Positions 7,674 through 15,117 of a stretch of DNA of 20,656 nucleotides are shown in pieces. Under the pieces are notes generated by a model. It worked only from the letters and a program-made list of their open reading frames with translations, did not search any database and was not told the DNA's origin. The DNA lies in NCBI GenBank assembly GCA_044370375.1, contig JBILVQ010000031.1, forward strand, positions 1 through 20,656, read 5' to 3'. The DNA comes from JBILVQ01 sp044370375 (GTDB lineage: Bacteria; Bacteroidota; Bacteroidia; UBA4408). Position 1 is the stretch's first letter; the number at the start of each line of letters is the position of its first letter. A program made the translations under genes and the position numbers.

Positions 7674-10148
7674 ATGTACGTCATTAAACGTGATGGAAAT
7701 CGCGAGTCTGTGAAATTTGACAAAATCACCGCGCGAATTCAAAAATTGTGCTACGGATTAGAGCCCTCTCATGTTAACCCCATTGCGGTTGCCATGAAAG
7801 TTATTGAAGGAATCTATCCGGGCGTTTCTACCCAGGAGTTGGATAATCTTGCCGCTGAAATTGCTGCATCTTTAACCACTACCCACCCAGATTACGCACT
7901 ACTTGCATCCAGAATAGCCGTTTCAAACCTTCATAAAAGTACTGAGAAGTCTTTCTCTAAAACCATGAAGGCGCTTTACGAATATGTTGACCCTAAAACC
8001 GGAAAACAGGCCCCACTGATTGCCGCTGATGTTGCCGAAATTATTCAGGCCAATGCACAGATTTTAGATTCAACCATTATTTACGACCGCGATTTTGGAT
8101 TCGATTATTTCGGATTCAAAACCTTGGAAAGAAGTTACCTGCTTAAGTTGTATGGTAAGGTGGTAGAACGTCCGCAACACATGATCATGCGTGTGGCCGT
8201 TGGTATTCATAAAGAAGACATTGATGCCGCCATCGAAACCTATAACCTGATGAGCGAGCGTTGGTTTACCCATGCTACACCAACCCTTTTCAATGCAGGT
8301 ACCCCCAAGCCTCAAATGTCGTCCTGCTTTTTGCTTACCATGAAGGATGATAGTATTGATGGTATTTACGACACCCTGAAGCAATGTGCTAAAATATCCC
8401 AATCAGCAGGTGGTATTGGTTTATCTATTCACAACGTAAGAGCAACAGGTTCTTACATCAGAGGAACCAACGGTACCAGCAATGGCATTATTCCTATGCT
8501 CCGTGTTTTCAACGATACCGCTCGTTATGTGGATCAGGGAGGAGGAAAACGCAAAGGAAGTTTTGCCGTTTATCTTGAACCTTGGCATGCCGATATTTTC
8601 GAATTCCTCGATTTGAGAAAAAACAATGGTAAAGAAGAACTCCGTGCACGGGATTTGTTTACCGCCATGTGGATTCCTGATTTGTTCATGAAACGTGTGA
8701 AGGAAAATGGCGATTGGTCGCTGTTCTGCCCCAATGAATGTCCTGGCCTACCCGATACCTGGGGAGCTGAGTTTGAAGCCTTGTATCACCGTTACGAAAG
8801 TGAAGGGAAAGCCAGAAGAACGATCAAAGCACAAGAACTTTGGTTCGCCATTCTTGATTCGCAAATTGAAACAGGTAACCCTTACATCTTATACAAGGAT
8901 GCCTGCAACAGAAAATCTAATCAGCAAAATTTAGGCACCATCAAATCCTCCAACCTTTGTACCGAAATTATTGAGTACACTGCCCCCGATGAGGTTGCTG
9001 TTTGTAATCTTGCTTCACTTGCTTTACCCCGTTTTGTTGAAGGCGGACAATTCGACCACCAGCGTTTGTTTGAGGTAACTTACGTGGTTACCAAAAACCT
9101 GAACAAAATTATCGACCGCAATTATTACCCGGTTGCCGAAGCAAGAAATTCTAACCTACGTCACCGCCCAATCGGTATTGGTGTGCAAGGTCTTGCCGAT
9201 GTGTTCGTATTGCTTCGCATGGCCTACGATTCTGCTGAAGCAGCACAGCTGAACAAAGAAATTTTCGAAACCATTTATTATGCTTCTCTTACCGCATCAA
9301 AAGATATCGCGAAGTTAAATGGTCCTTACGAGACCTATGCAGGTTCTCCGGTATCAAAAGGAATATTGCAGTTTGATATGTGGGGCGTTAGCCCTAGCGC
9401 TCGCTGGGAATGGGATATTCTGCGCGATGAAATTAAACAATATGGCGTAAGAAATTCTTTGTTGCTGGCCCCAATGCCAACTGCTTCTACTTCCCAAATT
9501 TTAGGTAACAACGAATGTTTTGAGCCCTTTACCAGCAACGTTTACAAAAGAGGAACGCTCTCCGGTGAATTTGTTATCGTGAATAAATATTTGCTGAAGG
9601 ATTTGGTTCAGTTGGGCCTTTGGAATGATCAGATGAAGAATCGCATCATTGCTGCCAATGGCTCGGTTCAAAACATTGATGAAATTCCGCAAAACATCAA
9701 GGACTTGTATAAAACCGTTTGGGAAATTAAACAAAAGGCTTTGATTGATATGGCCGCTGATCGTGGCGCCTACATCTGTCAATCACAATCCTTGAATTTA
9801 TTTATCCAAGATGCAAATTTTGGCAAGCTTACTTCCATGCATTTTTATGCTTGGGAAAAAGGCCTCAAAACCGGCATGTATTATTTACGGACCAAGTCAG
9901 CAGCCGATCCTATCAAGTTTACCGTTGACAAGAATCATCAGCAACAAACCACTGCAAACAGCAAACCTGAACCCACGCATGTTGAGCCACAGGCAGGTGT
10001 AGAAGCGCCTTTTGTGCCAAGAAGCGGAAACAATACAGCCACCGCTCAGGTAATGGAAGCAACACTTACTGCTGAGGAAGAATATCTGAAAGCACAAATC
10101 GCATGTTCACTCGATGACCCTGAAGGTTGCGAGATGTGCAGCGGATAA
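7674..10148 (+). CDS. nrdA: Class Ia ribonucleoside-diphosphate reductase, alpha (R1) subunit
   Basis: An 824-residue catalytic subunit that reduces ribonucleoside diphosphates. An N-terminal ATP-cone (about 1-90, MYVIKRDGNRESVKFDKI) implies dATP/ATP allosteric activity control. Active-site residues visible by alignment to E. coli are C218 (QMSSCFLL), N427-C429-E431 (SNLCTEI, thiyl radical site), C444 (VAVCNLAS) and the radical-transfer pair Y736-Y737 (GMYYLRT). PMPTASTSQ is the phosphate-binding signature. The C-terminal CEMC (C819, C822) is the flexible redox pair that passes electrons from thioredoxin or glutaredoxin. About 60 residues of low-complexity linker precede it, as is common in the family. 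It follows nrdB by 25 bases and is closed by the hairpin at 10173-10212. The gene is intact. Confidence 0.97.
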   Translation: MYVIKRDGNRESVKFDKITARIQKLCYGLEPSHVNPIAVAMKVIEGIYPGVSTQELDNLAAEIAASLTTTHPDYALLASRIAVSNLHKSTEKSFSKTMKALYEYVDPKTGKQAPLIAADVAEIIQANAQILDSTIIYDRDFGFDYFGFKTLERSYLLKLYGKVVERPQHMIMRVAVGIHKEDIDAAIETYNLMSERWFTHATPTLFNAGTPKPQMSSCFLLTMKDDSIDGIYDTLKQCAKISQSAGGIGLSIHNVRATGSYIRGTNGTSNGIIPMLRVFNDTARYVDQGGGKRKGSFAVYLEPWHADIFEFLDLRKNNGKEELRARDLFTAMWIPDLFMKRVKENGDWSLFCPNECPGLPDTWGAEFEALYHRYESEGKARRTIKAQELWFAILDSQIETGNPYILYKDACNRKSNQQNLGTIKSSNLCTEIIEYTAPDEVAVCNLASLALPRFVEGGQFDHQRLFEVTYVVTKNLNKIIDRNYYPVAEARNSNLRHRPIGIGVQGLADVFVLLRMAYDSAEAAQLNKEIFETIYYASLTASKDIAKLNGPYETYAGSPVSKGILQFDMWGVSPSARWEWDILRDEIKQYGVRNSLLLAPMPTASTSQILGNNECFEPFTSNVYKRGTLSGEFVIVNKYLLKDLVQLGLWNDQMKNRIIAANGSVQNIDEIPQNIKDLYKTVWEIKQKALIDMAADRGAYICQSQSLNLFIQDANFGKLTSMHFYAWEKGLKTGMYYLRTKSAADPIKFTVDKNHQQQTTANSKPEPTHVEPQAGVEAPFVPRSGNNTATAQVMEATLTAEEEYLKAQIACSLDDPEGCEMCSG

Positions 10149-10172
10149 TTCAAAGAAAATTTTGTTCACACA

Positions 10173-10212
10173 ATGCCCTCAAAAGAAGAAATTCATTGAG
10201 GGCATTTTTTTT
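10173..10212 (+). terminator. Rho-independent terminator of nrdBA
   Basis: Perfect 10-bp stem ATGCCCTCAA (10173-10182) with TTGAGGGCAT (10196-10205), a 13-base loop, then a T-run to 10212. It starts 25 bases after the nrdA stop. The minus strand has no T-run, so it looks unidirectional. Confidence 0.9.
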
Positions 10213-10352
10213 AGTACAGTACGGATGGTTTTTGATGATTGGGTAAAAGCGCTGTCCTTTTCATGATTCTATACGGTTGACTTTTTCTTTCAGTTGAACA
10301 TTCGATTCAAAAAGATGATCCCCCTGTATGGTCACATTTTTTGAGATCGATG

Positions 10353-11273
10353 CTAATCTCTTTCTGCCATCAACGCTCTGATTTTTCCAAGGAAGTAATC
10401 TTTTTGTCCTTTAAGATAACCGCAAGAGGCAGGATCATTCAGCAGCATTTTTTGGTAAATGCCGGTTAACTCTTTGGATTGATTGTTTTGTTTACATAAA
10501 ACAGCGTAGTAATAGCCAAACAATAAATTCTTAGGATAATCCTGATACAAAGATGCACCTAAGGTTATCGCTTCTTTGTTCCATTCACGGGCCATACAAA
10601 GTTTCATCAAAAAATACCTGGCCTCACAAGATAGAAAGGGATCTTCTGATTGGGCGGCTGTTCTGAGCATTTGCAATCCTGCAGCCTCATTGCCCGATGG
10701 CATTAACACCAAATAGGGCGCCAGGTAGGGATAAGCACTCCTTGCGTAGGTTCGATAGTACAAATACAAGCCATTCACCAGCAAGAAATAGGGATATTGA
10801 TTTTCTTTGCCCAACGAGTGTTTAATCGAATTGGTTCCCTTGTTGAGATGCGTAAAGGAATTCCATTCATTGCCATTCAAACTTTCTAATCGGGCATACA
10901 AAACTTCTATGCTGATTTGCGTGAATAATTCATCGTTATTCAACAAAGATTTCTTTTTGTTTTCCTGAAGTTTTTCTGCCGATTTTAATGCGCTTTTACA
11001 CTTCTCCTGGTTAACATTGTTGTTCAGTCCGGAAACGATTAAATACCAGAAATAATGGGCTCTTAACAAATGCGCCAAAGGGTGCTGCGGATAAAGCGAA
11101 AGTGTTTTTTGGCTTATGCTGTCTGCTTTTTGAAATTGGAAATCATATAAATATTGAAATCCTTGTGCAACTTTTTCGCGAACGTTTTTTTCCTGTGCTT
11201 TTCCTTGAATGGAAGTCAGCAAAACAAGAAAGATGATGAGCGGTAAACTAGCGACTTTCCGGAGCCAGAACAT
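10353..11273 (-). CDS. Exported helical-repeat (TPR-like) protein, last gene of the LolA-like/YidD-like operon
   Basis: A 306-residue protein starting at ATG 11273. The signal peptide is residues 1-27 (hydrophobic LPLIIFLVLLTS, ending GKAQ). The mature part looks all-helical with TPR-like periodicity, for example FQFQKADSISQKTLSLYPQHPLAHLL and later AREWNKEAITLGASLYQDYPKNLLFGYYYAVL. No transmembrane helix follows the signal, so a periplasmic or outer-membrane-associated location is likely. Its start overlaps the preceding gene by 26 bases, so it is almost certainly translated from the same transcript. I do not recognise a named family. TPR-like proteins usually act as scaffolds or binding partners, here presumably for the other exported products of the cluster (inference). 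Confidence 0.88.
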   Translation of the reverse strand: MFWLRKVASLPLIIFLVLLTSIQGKAQEKNVREKVAQGFQYLYDFQFQKADSISQKTLSLYPQHPLAHLLRAHYFWYLIVSGLNNNVNQEKCKSALKSAEKLQENKKKSLLNNDELFTQISIEVLYARLESLNGNEWNSFTHLNKGTNSIKHSLGKENQYPYFLLVNGLYLYYRTYARSAYPYLAPYLVLMPSGNEAAGLQMLRTAAQSEDPFLSCEARYFLMKLCMAREWNKEAITLGASLYQDYPKNLLFGYYYAVLCKQNNQSKELTGIYQKMLLNDPASCGYLKGQKDYFLGKIRALMAERD

Positions 11274-12081
11274 GCATCATGTGGTTAAAGACTTCAGATT
11301 TTCGAAGGTTCTTTTGGTCAATGGTAATTTGGGCTGTTTTATTTACACCCCCTGTGTAATAGCGTTGTAACCAAGGTCCGACCATCAAAACCGCATCTAC
11401 CCAGCCAATATTAACACCTACGTACATTCCAAGTATCGTTAATCCTCCGTTTAATAACATAGAATTGATTCCACTTTTATAATCACCGGCATACATTTGT
11501 CCCAAGCCGGGAATCACGCGGCTCATGAATGTTGCTTTATCGGGATTTTTGCGGTTTATTTTTTTTAGTTTTTTAAAGAGCAAATTCATTTCTTCTTGCT
11601 TACCCGGATGGTGGGTAAGTAATGAAAGAAAATAGGGTTTTGCCTTTTCTTCCTCTTCACTGCCAAAATAAGATATGCCCATGAGCAAAAGGTAATTGGG
11701 ACCAATTCCGGCAGTGTCATTTAAAAATAACAACTCTTCTCTTGCCCCTAAAAAGTTACCTGATTTAATCAGGGCACTTGCCTTTTTTAAGGTATAGTTT
11801 TTTTCTTGTACTAAATCGTTTTGATTGAGCAGGGCAAGGGTGTAGAAGTCGGCACTCTTGTCATATTTTTTTTCATAATAATAGCAGGAGGCTATTTTAG
11901 CATAGGCATGGTGAAGGGCTCCGCTGCTGTCGAAAAAGTGAACACGCTCGTAAAGGGTTAATGCCCTGTCAAATTGCCCGCGCTTAAATAAAGAGTCGGC
12001 TAGTTGAAGCGTTTCTTCAAGGGTTTGGGCTTGCAAGGAAAAACCACCCAGACTAATCAACAGTATAAGCCAGTTCTTCAA
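11248..12081 (-). CDS. Exported TPR protein with C-terminal IPGLG membrane module
   Basis: I place the start at TTG 12081. It gives a compact signal peptide (MKNWLILLISLGGFSLQAQ) and only a 29-base overlap with the upstream gene. An in-frame ATG at 12144 and a frame open to 12201 are possible but would add a non-signal-like extension and a longer overlap. The product has about 277 residues. TPR-like helices follow the signal (LQLADSLFKRGQFDRALTLY; YYYEKKYDKSADFYTLAL). The C-terminal third has a VIPGLGQMYAGDYKSG motif, then two hydrophobic segments and a short tail. The motif is like that of the DUF5683/TM2-type modules and recurs in the gene upstream (VIPGLGKVYTKDWKDA), so the two probably share ancestry. 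Middle gene of a tightly overlapped operon. Biochemical role unknown. Confidence 0.85.
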   Translation of the reverse strand: MKNWLILLISLGGFSLQAQTLEETLQLADSLFKRGQFDRALTLYERVHFFDSSGALHHAYAKIASCYYYEKKYDKSADFYTLALLNQNDLVQEKNYTLKKASALIKSGNFLGAREELLFLNDTAGIGPNYLLLMGISYFGSEEEEKAKPYFLSLLTHHPGKQEEMNLLFKKLKKINRKNPDKATFMSRVIPGLGQMYAGDYKSGINSMLLNGGLTILGMYVGVNIGWVDAVLMVGPWLQRYYTGGVNKTAQITIDQKNLRKSEVFNHMMHVLAPESR

Positions 12082-12883
12082 TTTTTGCTCGAATAATTTG
12101 TAATTTTCTTTGATTGTACCTTTTGGCAGAATAGGCTGCTCCATAAATATTTCCGGTGTAGAGGCCCAAACACAATCCGGAAAAAATCCAACCGCGTACA
12201 CTGTTTTTTCCTTTTAACGCAAATCCTCTGTAGGCTTGAAAACCGGTGGTGCCAACAAATACAAAAGAGAAAATGGCATCTTTCCAATCTTTTGTATATA
12301 CTTTTCCCAATCCCGGAATTACGGCCGATAAGAGTCCTGCAACAACCGGTTTTTTGGCTTTGAATTTTTTCCCTTTCTGATATTCTGCTTTAAGAACCGG
12401 AAATTGTTCCATTTCTACTTCGTCAAGCATTTCAATAGAGGTTAGGGCATCGTCCCATTTATTTTGAAAAGCATATTCAAAGGAAAGTAGTATGTTTTTT
12501 TTGTTGGTACTGAAGCAGTTCGATTCAAGGACAAAACGATGGTGCTCAGTGTATTCTTTTGCAATTAACAAGGCATTGGAGTATTCTTTGCAGCTTGCCT
12601 TTGCCAAAAGGGGGTTGGATTGATAATATCGAATGGATTGAATCTCGAGTTTCGCCAAACGATAATTCCGCATCAAGCCTGCTTGAATGGAGTCAACGGC
12701 AGGGAATAACAAGGCAATTCTTTCCATTTCAAAGGCTGCATCTTGGTATCTTCCTGAGTTTTCAAGATAGGAGGCGTATTTCAAAGTGTTGGACACGGAG
12801 AAAAGGTTTCCGTCTTGGCCAAAACAAAAATTATTTTGAAGGGAAATAAGAAGAAAGAAAAGAAAAAAGGAAATTGTTTTCAC
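12053..12883 (-). CDS. Exported helical protein with C-terminal IPGLG membrane module
   Basis: A 276-residue protein starting at ATG 12883, 8 bases after the YidD-like stop codon. The signal peptide is MKTISFFLFFLLISL...CFGQ (about 1-23). Residues about 30-170 look helical with a TPR-like YLENSGRYQDAAFEMERIALLFP unit. From about 180 comes AVIPGLGKVYTKDWKDA, followed by two or three hydrophobic segments (FSFVFVGTTGFQAY, GWIFSGLCLGLYTGNIYGAA) and a basic tail (AKRYNQRKLQ). The architecture (signal, helical repeats, PGLG-x2-Y module) parallels the downstream gene at 11248-12081. A membrane-anchored periplasmic scaffold is the most that can be inferred. Its place directly after the YidD-domain gene suggests a shared function. 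Confidence 0.88.
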   Translation of the reverse strand: MKTISFFLFFLLISLQNNFCFGQDGNLFSVSNTLKYASYLENSGRYQDAAFEMERIALLFPAVDSIQAGLMRNYRLAKLEIQSIRYYQSNPLLAKASCKEYSNALLIAKEYTEHHRFVLESNCFSTNKKNILLSFEYAFQNKWDDALTSIEMLDEVEMEQFPVLKAEYQKGKKFKAKKPVVAGLLSAVIPGLGKVYTKDWKDAIFSFVFVGTTGFQAYRGFALKGKNSVRGWIFSGLCLGLYTGNIYGAAYSAKRYNQRKLQIIRAKIEELAYTVD

Positions 12884-12891
12884 ACTTACAA

Positions 12892-13293
12892 TCAGGGGAC
12901 AGGATCAATAAGAAGACCTGTTTTGCGGTCGATGGGATATTTATCAGGATTTAAGCCGTTGCATCTCGATAGGCGGTCGAAGGTGGCAGGAATTCCCAAT
13001 AGCATTCCTTTTTTCTTTACTGCCTGTAATCCGTACTCCGAACAACTAGGAGAGAAGGTACAGGAGGTTGCGTCTTGCGATGAAAAAAATGCTTTGTAGA
13101 ATAGAAATAATCCTGAGAAAATTAGTTGAATTTCGTTTTCATTATTTTGAGCAAAAGCATAGTGCCTATGTTTTTTTACCGGAAATGCATCAATAAACTC
13201 TTCGGGATTTAAGGCTTGATTTAACGTGTCTTGCGCCTTTACCAAAAATAGATTATTGAGCAGGAATAGCGCGATCAAACAATTTTTTATCAT
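12892..13293 (-). CDS. YidD-domain protein with an N-terminal signal peptide
   Basis: A 133-residue protein from ATG 13293; an in-frame TTG at 13311 is less likely because the signal peptide fits the ATG. Residues 1-20 (MIKNCLIALFLLNNLFLVKA, then Q) form a signal peptide. A roughly 35-residue linker follows, then a full YidD domain (about 55-125) with the family hallmarks: IFSGLFLFYKAFFSS, C78-TFSPS-C84-SEYG, KKKGMLLG and RLSRC111NG. Known YidD proteins are short, cytoplasmic-face membrane proteins encoded between rnpA and yidC and help YidC insert proteins. A version with a cleavable signal peptide, away from rnpA/yidC and beside LolA-like and TPR genes, suggests an extracytoplasmic role and a different partner. 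It overlaps the LolA-like gene by 41 bases and ends 8 bases before the next start. Confidence 0.92.
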   Translation of the reverse strand: MIKNCLIALFLLNNLFLVKAQDTLNQALNPEEFIDAFPVKKHRHYAFAQNNENEIQLIFSGLFLFYKAFFSSQDATSCTFSPSCSEYGLQAVKKKGMLLGIPATFDRLSRCNGLNPDKYPIDRKTGLLIDPVP

Positions 13294-13954
13294 TGGCCTG
13301 GTCGATAACAATGTTTTTAAAGGTGGTAATTTGTTGGTTGGTCCCGGAGGGTGTGTAGTTAATTTGCATTACTTCCGTGGGGAAATCAACACCGGTAATT
13401 TTTTTGTATTTGCGAAAGAACTGTTTACCGGCAATTTTTCCGTTGCTTTTAAAGAAGACGATGCCATAAATTTTTCGGTTTACTTTCGACATCACGATTT
13501 TGCCAAACATTTTTTGAACCTTTTCTTCTGGCTTCCATGTAGCAATAATCATGCTGTCTTCTTTTTCAACAGAGGTTAATTTAAAAGGCATTTCTTTGAG
13601 CCCGTACTCCCCAAGGCTACCACTAAGCGCCATGTGAAAGATGGTAAATTCTGCAATGCTTGTAGCTTTTACCTTTTCGATAACTTTTCCGTTTACAATC
13701 TTATAAACGGCAGTATCCTGTATAATCCATGTTTCTTTCCTGGGAAAAGAAACATCGTAAATCACTTTTTTGATGACTTTGTCGTAATAGACGGTTCCAA
13801 CAGTAAGATTGACCGTACTATCAGCATTTTTTTCTTTAATGGAAAAATCTGCCTTTATCCTAAAATGCTGTTGCCCGAGAATTTTCCCGGGCAACAGCAA
13901 ATGGATAATGAAAGGCAGAAAAAACCAAAATGGCTTTGTACTGCGAAATTTCAA
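13253..13954 (-). CDS. LolA-like exported protein
   Basis: The start is placed at TTG 13954, only 2 bases after the upstream TAA. It yields a signal sequence (MKFRSTKPFWFFLPFIIHLL...ILGQQ). The longer open frame up to 14116 lies inside the upstream gene and looks like a shadow. The product has about 233 residues. The mature part has the strand-rich pattern of the LolA/LolB/RseB fold: VGTVYYDKVIKKVIYDVSFP, then WIIQDTAVYKIVNGKVIEK, then KVNRKIYGIVFFKSNGKIAG and ITGVDFPTEVMQI. Canonical LolA carries lipoproteins across the periplasm. I assign the fold by pattern only (inference), and the substrate is unknown. It is placed between the small two-helix proteins and the YidD-like gene, with which it overlaps by 41 bases, so it is part of the same operon. 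Confidence 0.8.
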   Translation of the reverse strand: MKFRSTKPFWFFLPFIIHLLLPGKILGQQHFRIKADFSIKEKNADSTVNLTVGTVYYDKVIKKVIYDVSFPRKETWIIQDTAVYKIVNGKVIEKVKATSIAEFTIFHMALSGSLGEYGLKEMPFKLTSVEKEDSMIIATWKPEEKVQKMFGKIVMSKVNRKIYGIVFFKSNGKIAGKQFFRKYKKITGVDFPTEVMQINYTPSGTNQQITTFKNIVIDQANDKKLFDRAIPAQ

Positions 13955-13956
13955 GA

Positions 13957-14409
13957 TTAGATAGATGAAAGAACGAGGAAGAAGTAAATAACGTAAATTA
14001 CCCCACCTACTAAACCACCAACTAAACAACCATAGAAAGCTTTCTTGGTCATCTCTCTGTCTTCTGCAACAAAGTAAACGATAAGGATACCAACCCATCC
14101 AAGAACACAACCCCAAACAAATGGAGGAATTCCTAATGGAGAATCACCACCGCCACGCAAAGTAGAACCCATTCCTTGAAAACTTTCAGGATTTTCGTTC
14201 AAACCATCAAGAACGTTAACGTTGTTGGCCTGAACTTCTTCAAGCGTAACGCCTTCATTTGCATTGACGTAGTTTTCCAATTTGTTCAAATCGGCAAACT
14301 CGCTGTTGATTTTTTGGTCATCAACTTTGAACAGTTCGGCATCTGATGCCATTACTCTGCCGGTTAAAGTCAAAACCAAAACAAGAGCAATTGATAGGAG
14401 CTTTTTCAT
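13957..14409 (-). CDS. Small two-helix membrane protein, paralogue B
   Basis: A 150-residue protein starting at ATG 14409 with a signal peptide (MKKLLSIALVLVLTLTGRVMAS). It continues with an acidic soluble stretch (AELFKVDDQKINSEFADL; GVTLEEVQANN), an FQGMGSTLRGGGDSPLGIPPF linker, and two hydrophobic segments separated by AEDREMTKKAFYGCLVGG. The gene at 14583-15008 has the same order and motifs (FQGLASALRGG, PLGIPPFxWG, AEDRDLTKKALYGCLV). I recognise it only as a Bacteroidota-type hypothetical membrane family and no function is known to me. It is the first gene of the tightly packed block, 2 bases before the LolA-like start. A TAnnTTTG-like element at 14462-14469 may provide its promoter. Confidence 0.88.
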   Translation of the reverse strand: MKKLLSIALVLVLTLTGRVMASDAELFKVDDQKINSEFADLNKLENYVNANEGVTLEEVQANNVNVLDGLNENPESFQGMGSTLRGGGDSPLGIPPFVWGCVLGWVGILIVYFVAEDREMTKKAFYGCLVGGLVGGVIYVIYFFLVLSSI

Positions 14410-14582
14410 AGATAAAAAGTGAATTAATGTTATGGCAAAGCTAAAGGGTTAATTTAAAAATCAAAAGTATTGACAATATTTTTTTTTATAAATATTAACA
14501 AATTTACTCATGGCTTGATAATGAGAAGGTTAAAAAAATATTTTTTTTTAGAAACCGAGCAGTTAGTTGCCTGCAGGCAAGA
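14410..14582 (-). promoter_or_regulatory. Spacer between paralogues with a possible -7 element at 14462-14469
   Basis: The minus strand contains TACTTTTG (14469-14462), a full match to TAnnTTTG, 53 bases ahead of ATG 14409. No TTG sits at the 20-base spacing used by other promoters here, so support is partial. A 14-bp perfect palindrome (TTGCCTGCAGGCAA, 14567-14580) lies just after the stop of the upstream paralogue. Confidence 0.4.
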
Positions 14583-15008
14583 TCAATAGAATAAAATACC
14601 CAATGTGATTCTTATGCCTGCCCATATGATTCCGCTGACCAAACACCCATAAAGTGCTTTTTTGGTCAAATCTCTATCTTCAGCCAGAACCGCCACGAGT
14701 ACCAACCCAACAATCCCCAAACAAAAGCCCCAGATAAAGGGGGGAATTCCTAAGGGTGTTTCTCCTCCACGTAGTGCAGATGCCAAGCCCTGAAAATTAC
14801 CAGGATCATCAAACGCATGTAAAATTTCCTTGTCTTGATTTTTTAAATCTTCTAATGTAACACCCTCGTGGGTGAGAACGAAGTCTTCAAGGGCATTTAA
14901 TTGCTTAAAGTCTGCATTCATTTGTTGTTCATCCACGGCAAACAAATCTACTTGCTTTGCATAAAGTTGACTTGAGCATAATAAAACGAAAATGATGATT
15001 CTTAGCAT
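14583..15008 (-). CDS. Small two-helix membrane protein, paralogue A
   Basis: A 141-residue protein starting at ATG 15008. Signal peptide MLRIIIFVLLCSSQLYA, then an acidic stretch (DLFAVDEQQMNADFKQLNAL; GVTLEDLKNQ), FQGLASALRGGETPLGIPPF, and two hydrophobic segments around AEDRDLTKKALYGCLVSG. It is clearly homologous to the product of 13957-14409 along its full length, with conserved residues densest from the FQG motif to YGCLV. A TATTTTTG element (minus strand, 15039-15032) lies 24 bases upstream of the start and would give a short leader. A 173-base gap separates it from paralogue B, so it may be transcribed separately or read through. Function unknown. Confidence 0.87.
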   Translation of the reverse strand: MLRIIIFVLLCSSQLYAKQVDLFAVDEQQMNADFKQLNALEDFVLTHEGVTLEDLKNQDKEILHAFDDPGNFQGLASALRGGETPLGIPPFIWGFCLGIVGLVLVAVLAEDRDLTKKALYGCLVSGIIWAGIRITLGILFY

Positions 15009-15031
15009 TGGTAGGTTTCTTATTATTGGAA

Positions 15032-15039
15032 CAAAAATA
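15032..15039 (-). promoter_or_regulatory. Possible -7 promoter element of small membrane gene A
   Basis: The minus strand reads TATTTTTG, matching TAnnTTTG, with the ATG 24 bases downstream. There is no TTG at the 20-base spacing, so this rests on the -7 match alone. Confidence 0.4.
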
Positions 15040-15117
15040 GTTTTTTTCTAAAAATTCTAAAAATTATGCTTTCGGGCAGCTTTTTTCAAATTCCCGATTG
15101 AAACTTGCCCCATTCAA

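Noticed and set aside
13955..14116. Upstream extension of the LolA-like frame to 14116
   Set aside because: It lies wholly inside the small membrane gene B, is W/R/C-rich, and would hide the signal peptide; TTG 13954 fits better.
14567..14580. Perfect palindrome TTGCCTGCAGGCAA after the stop of small membrane gene A
   Set aside because: As a hairpin it has only a 5-bp stem and no T-run directly after it; too weak for a terminator, and no repeat partner makes it an operator by sequence alone.
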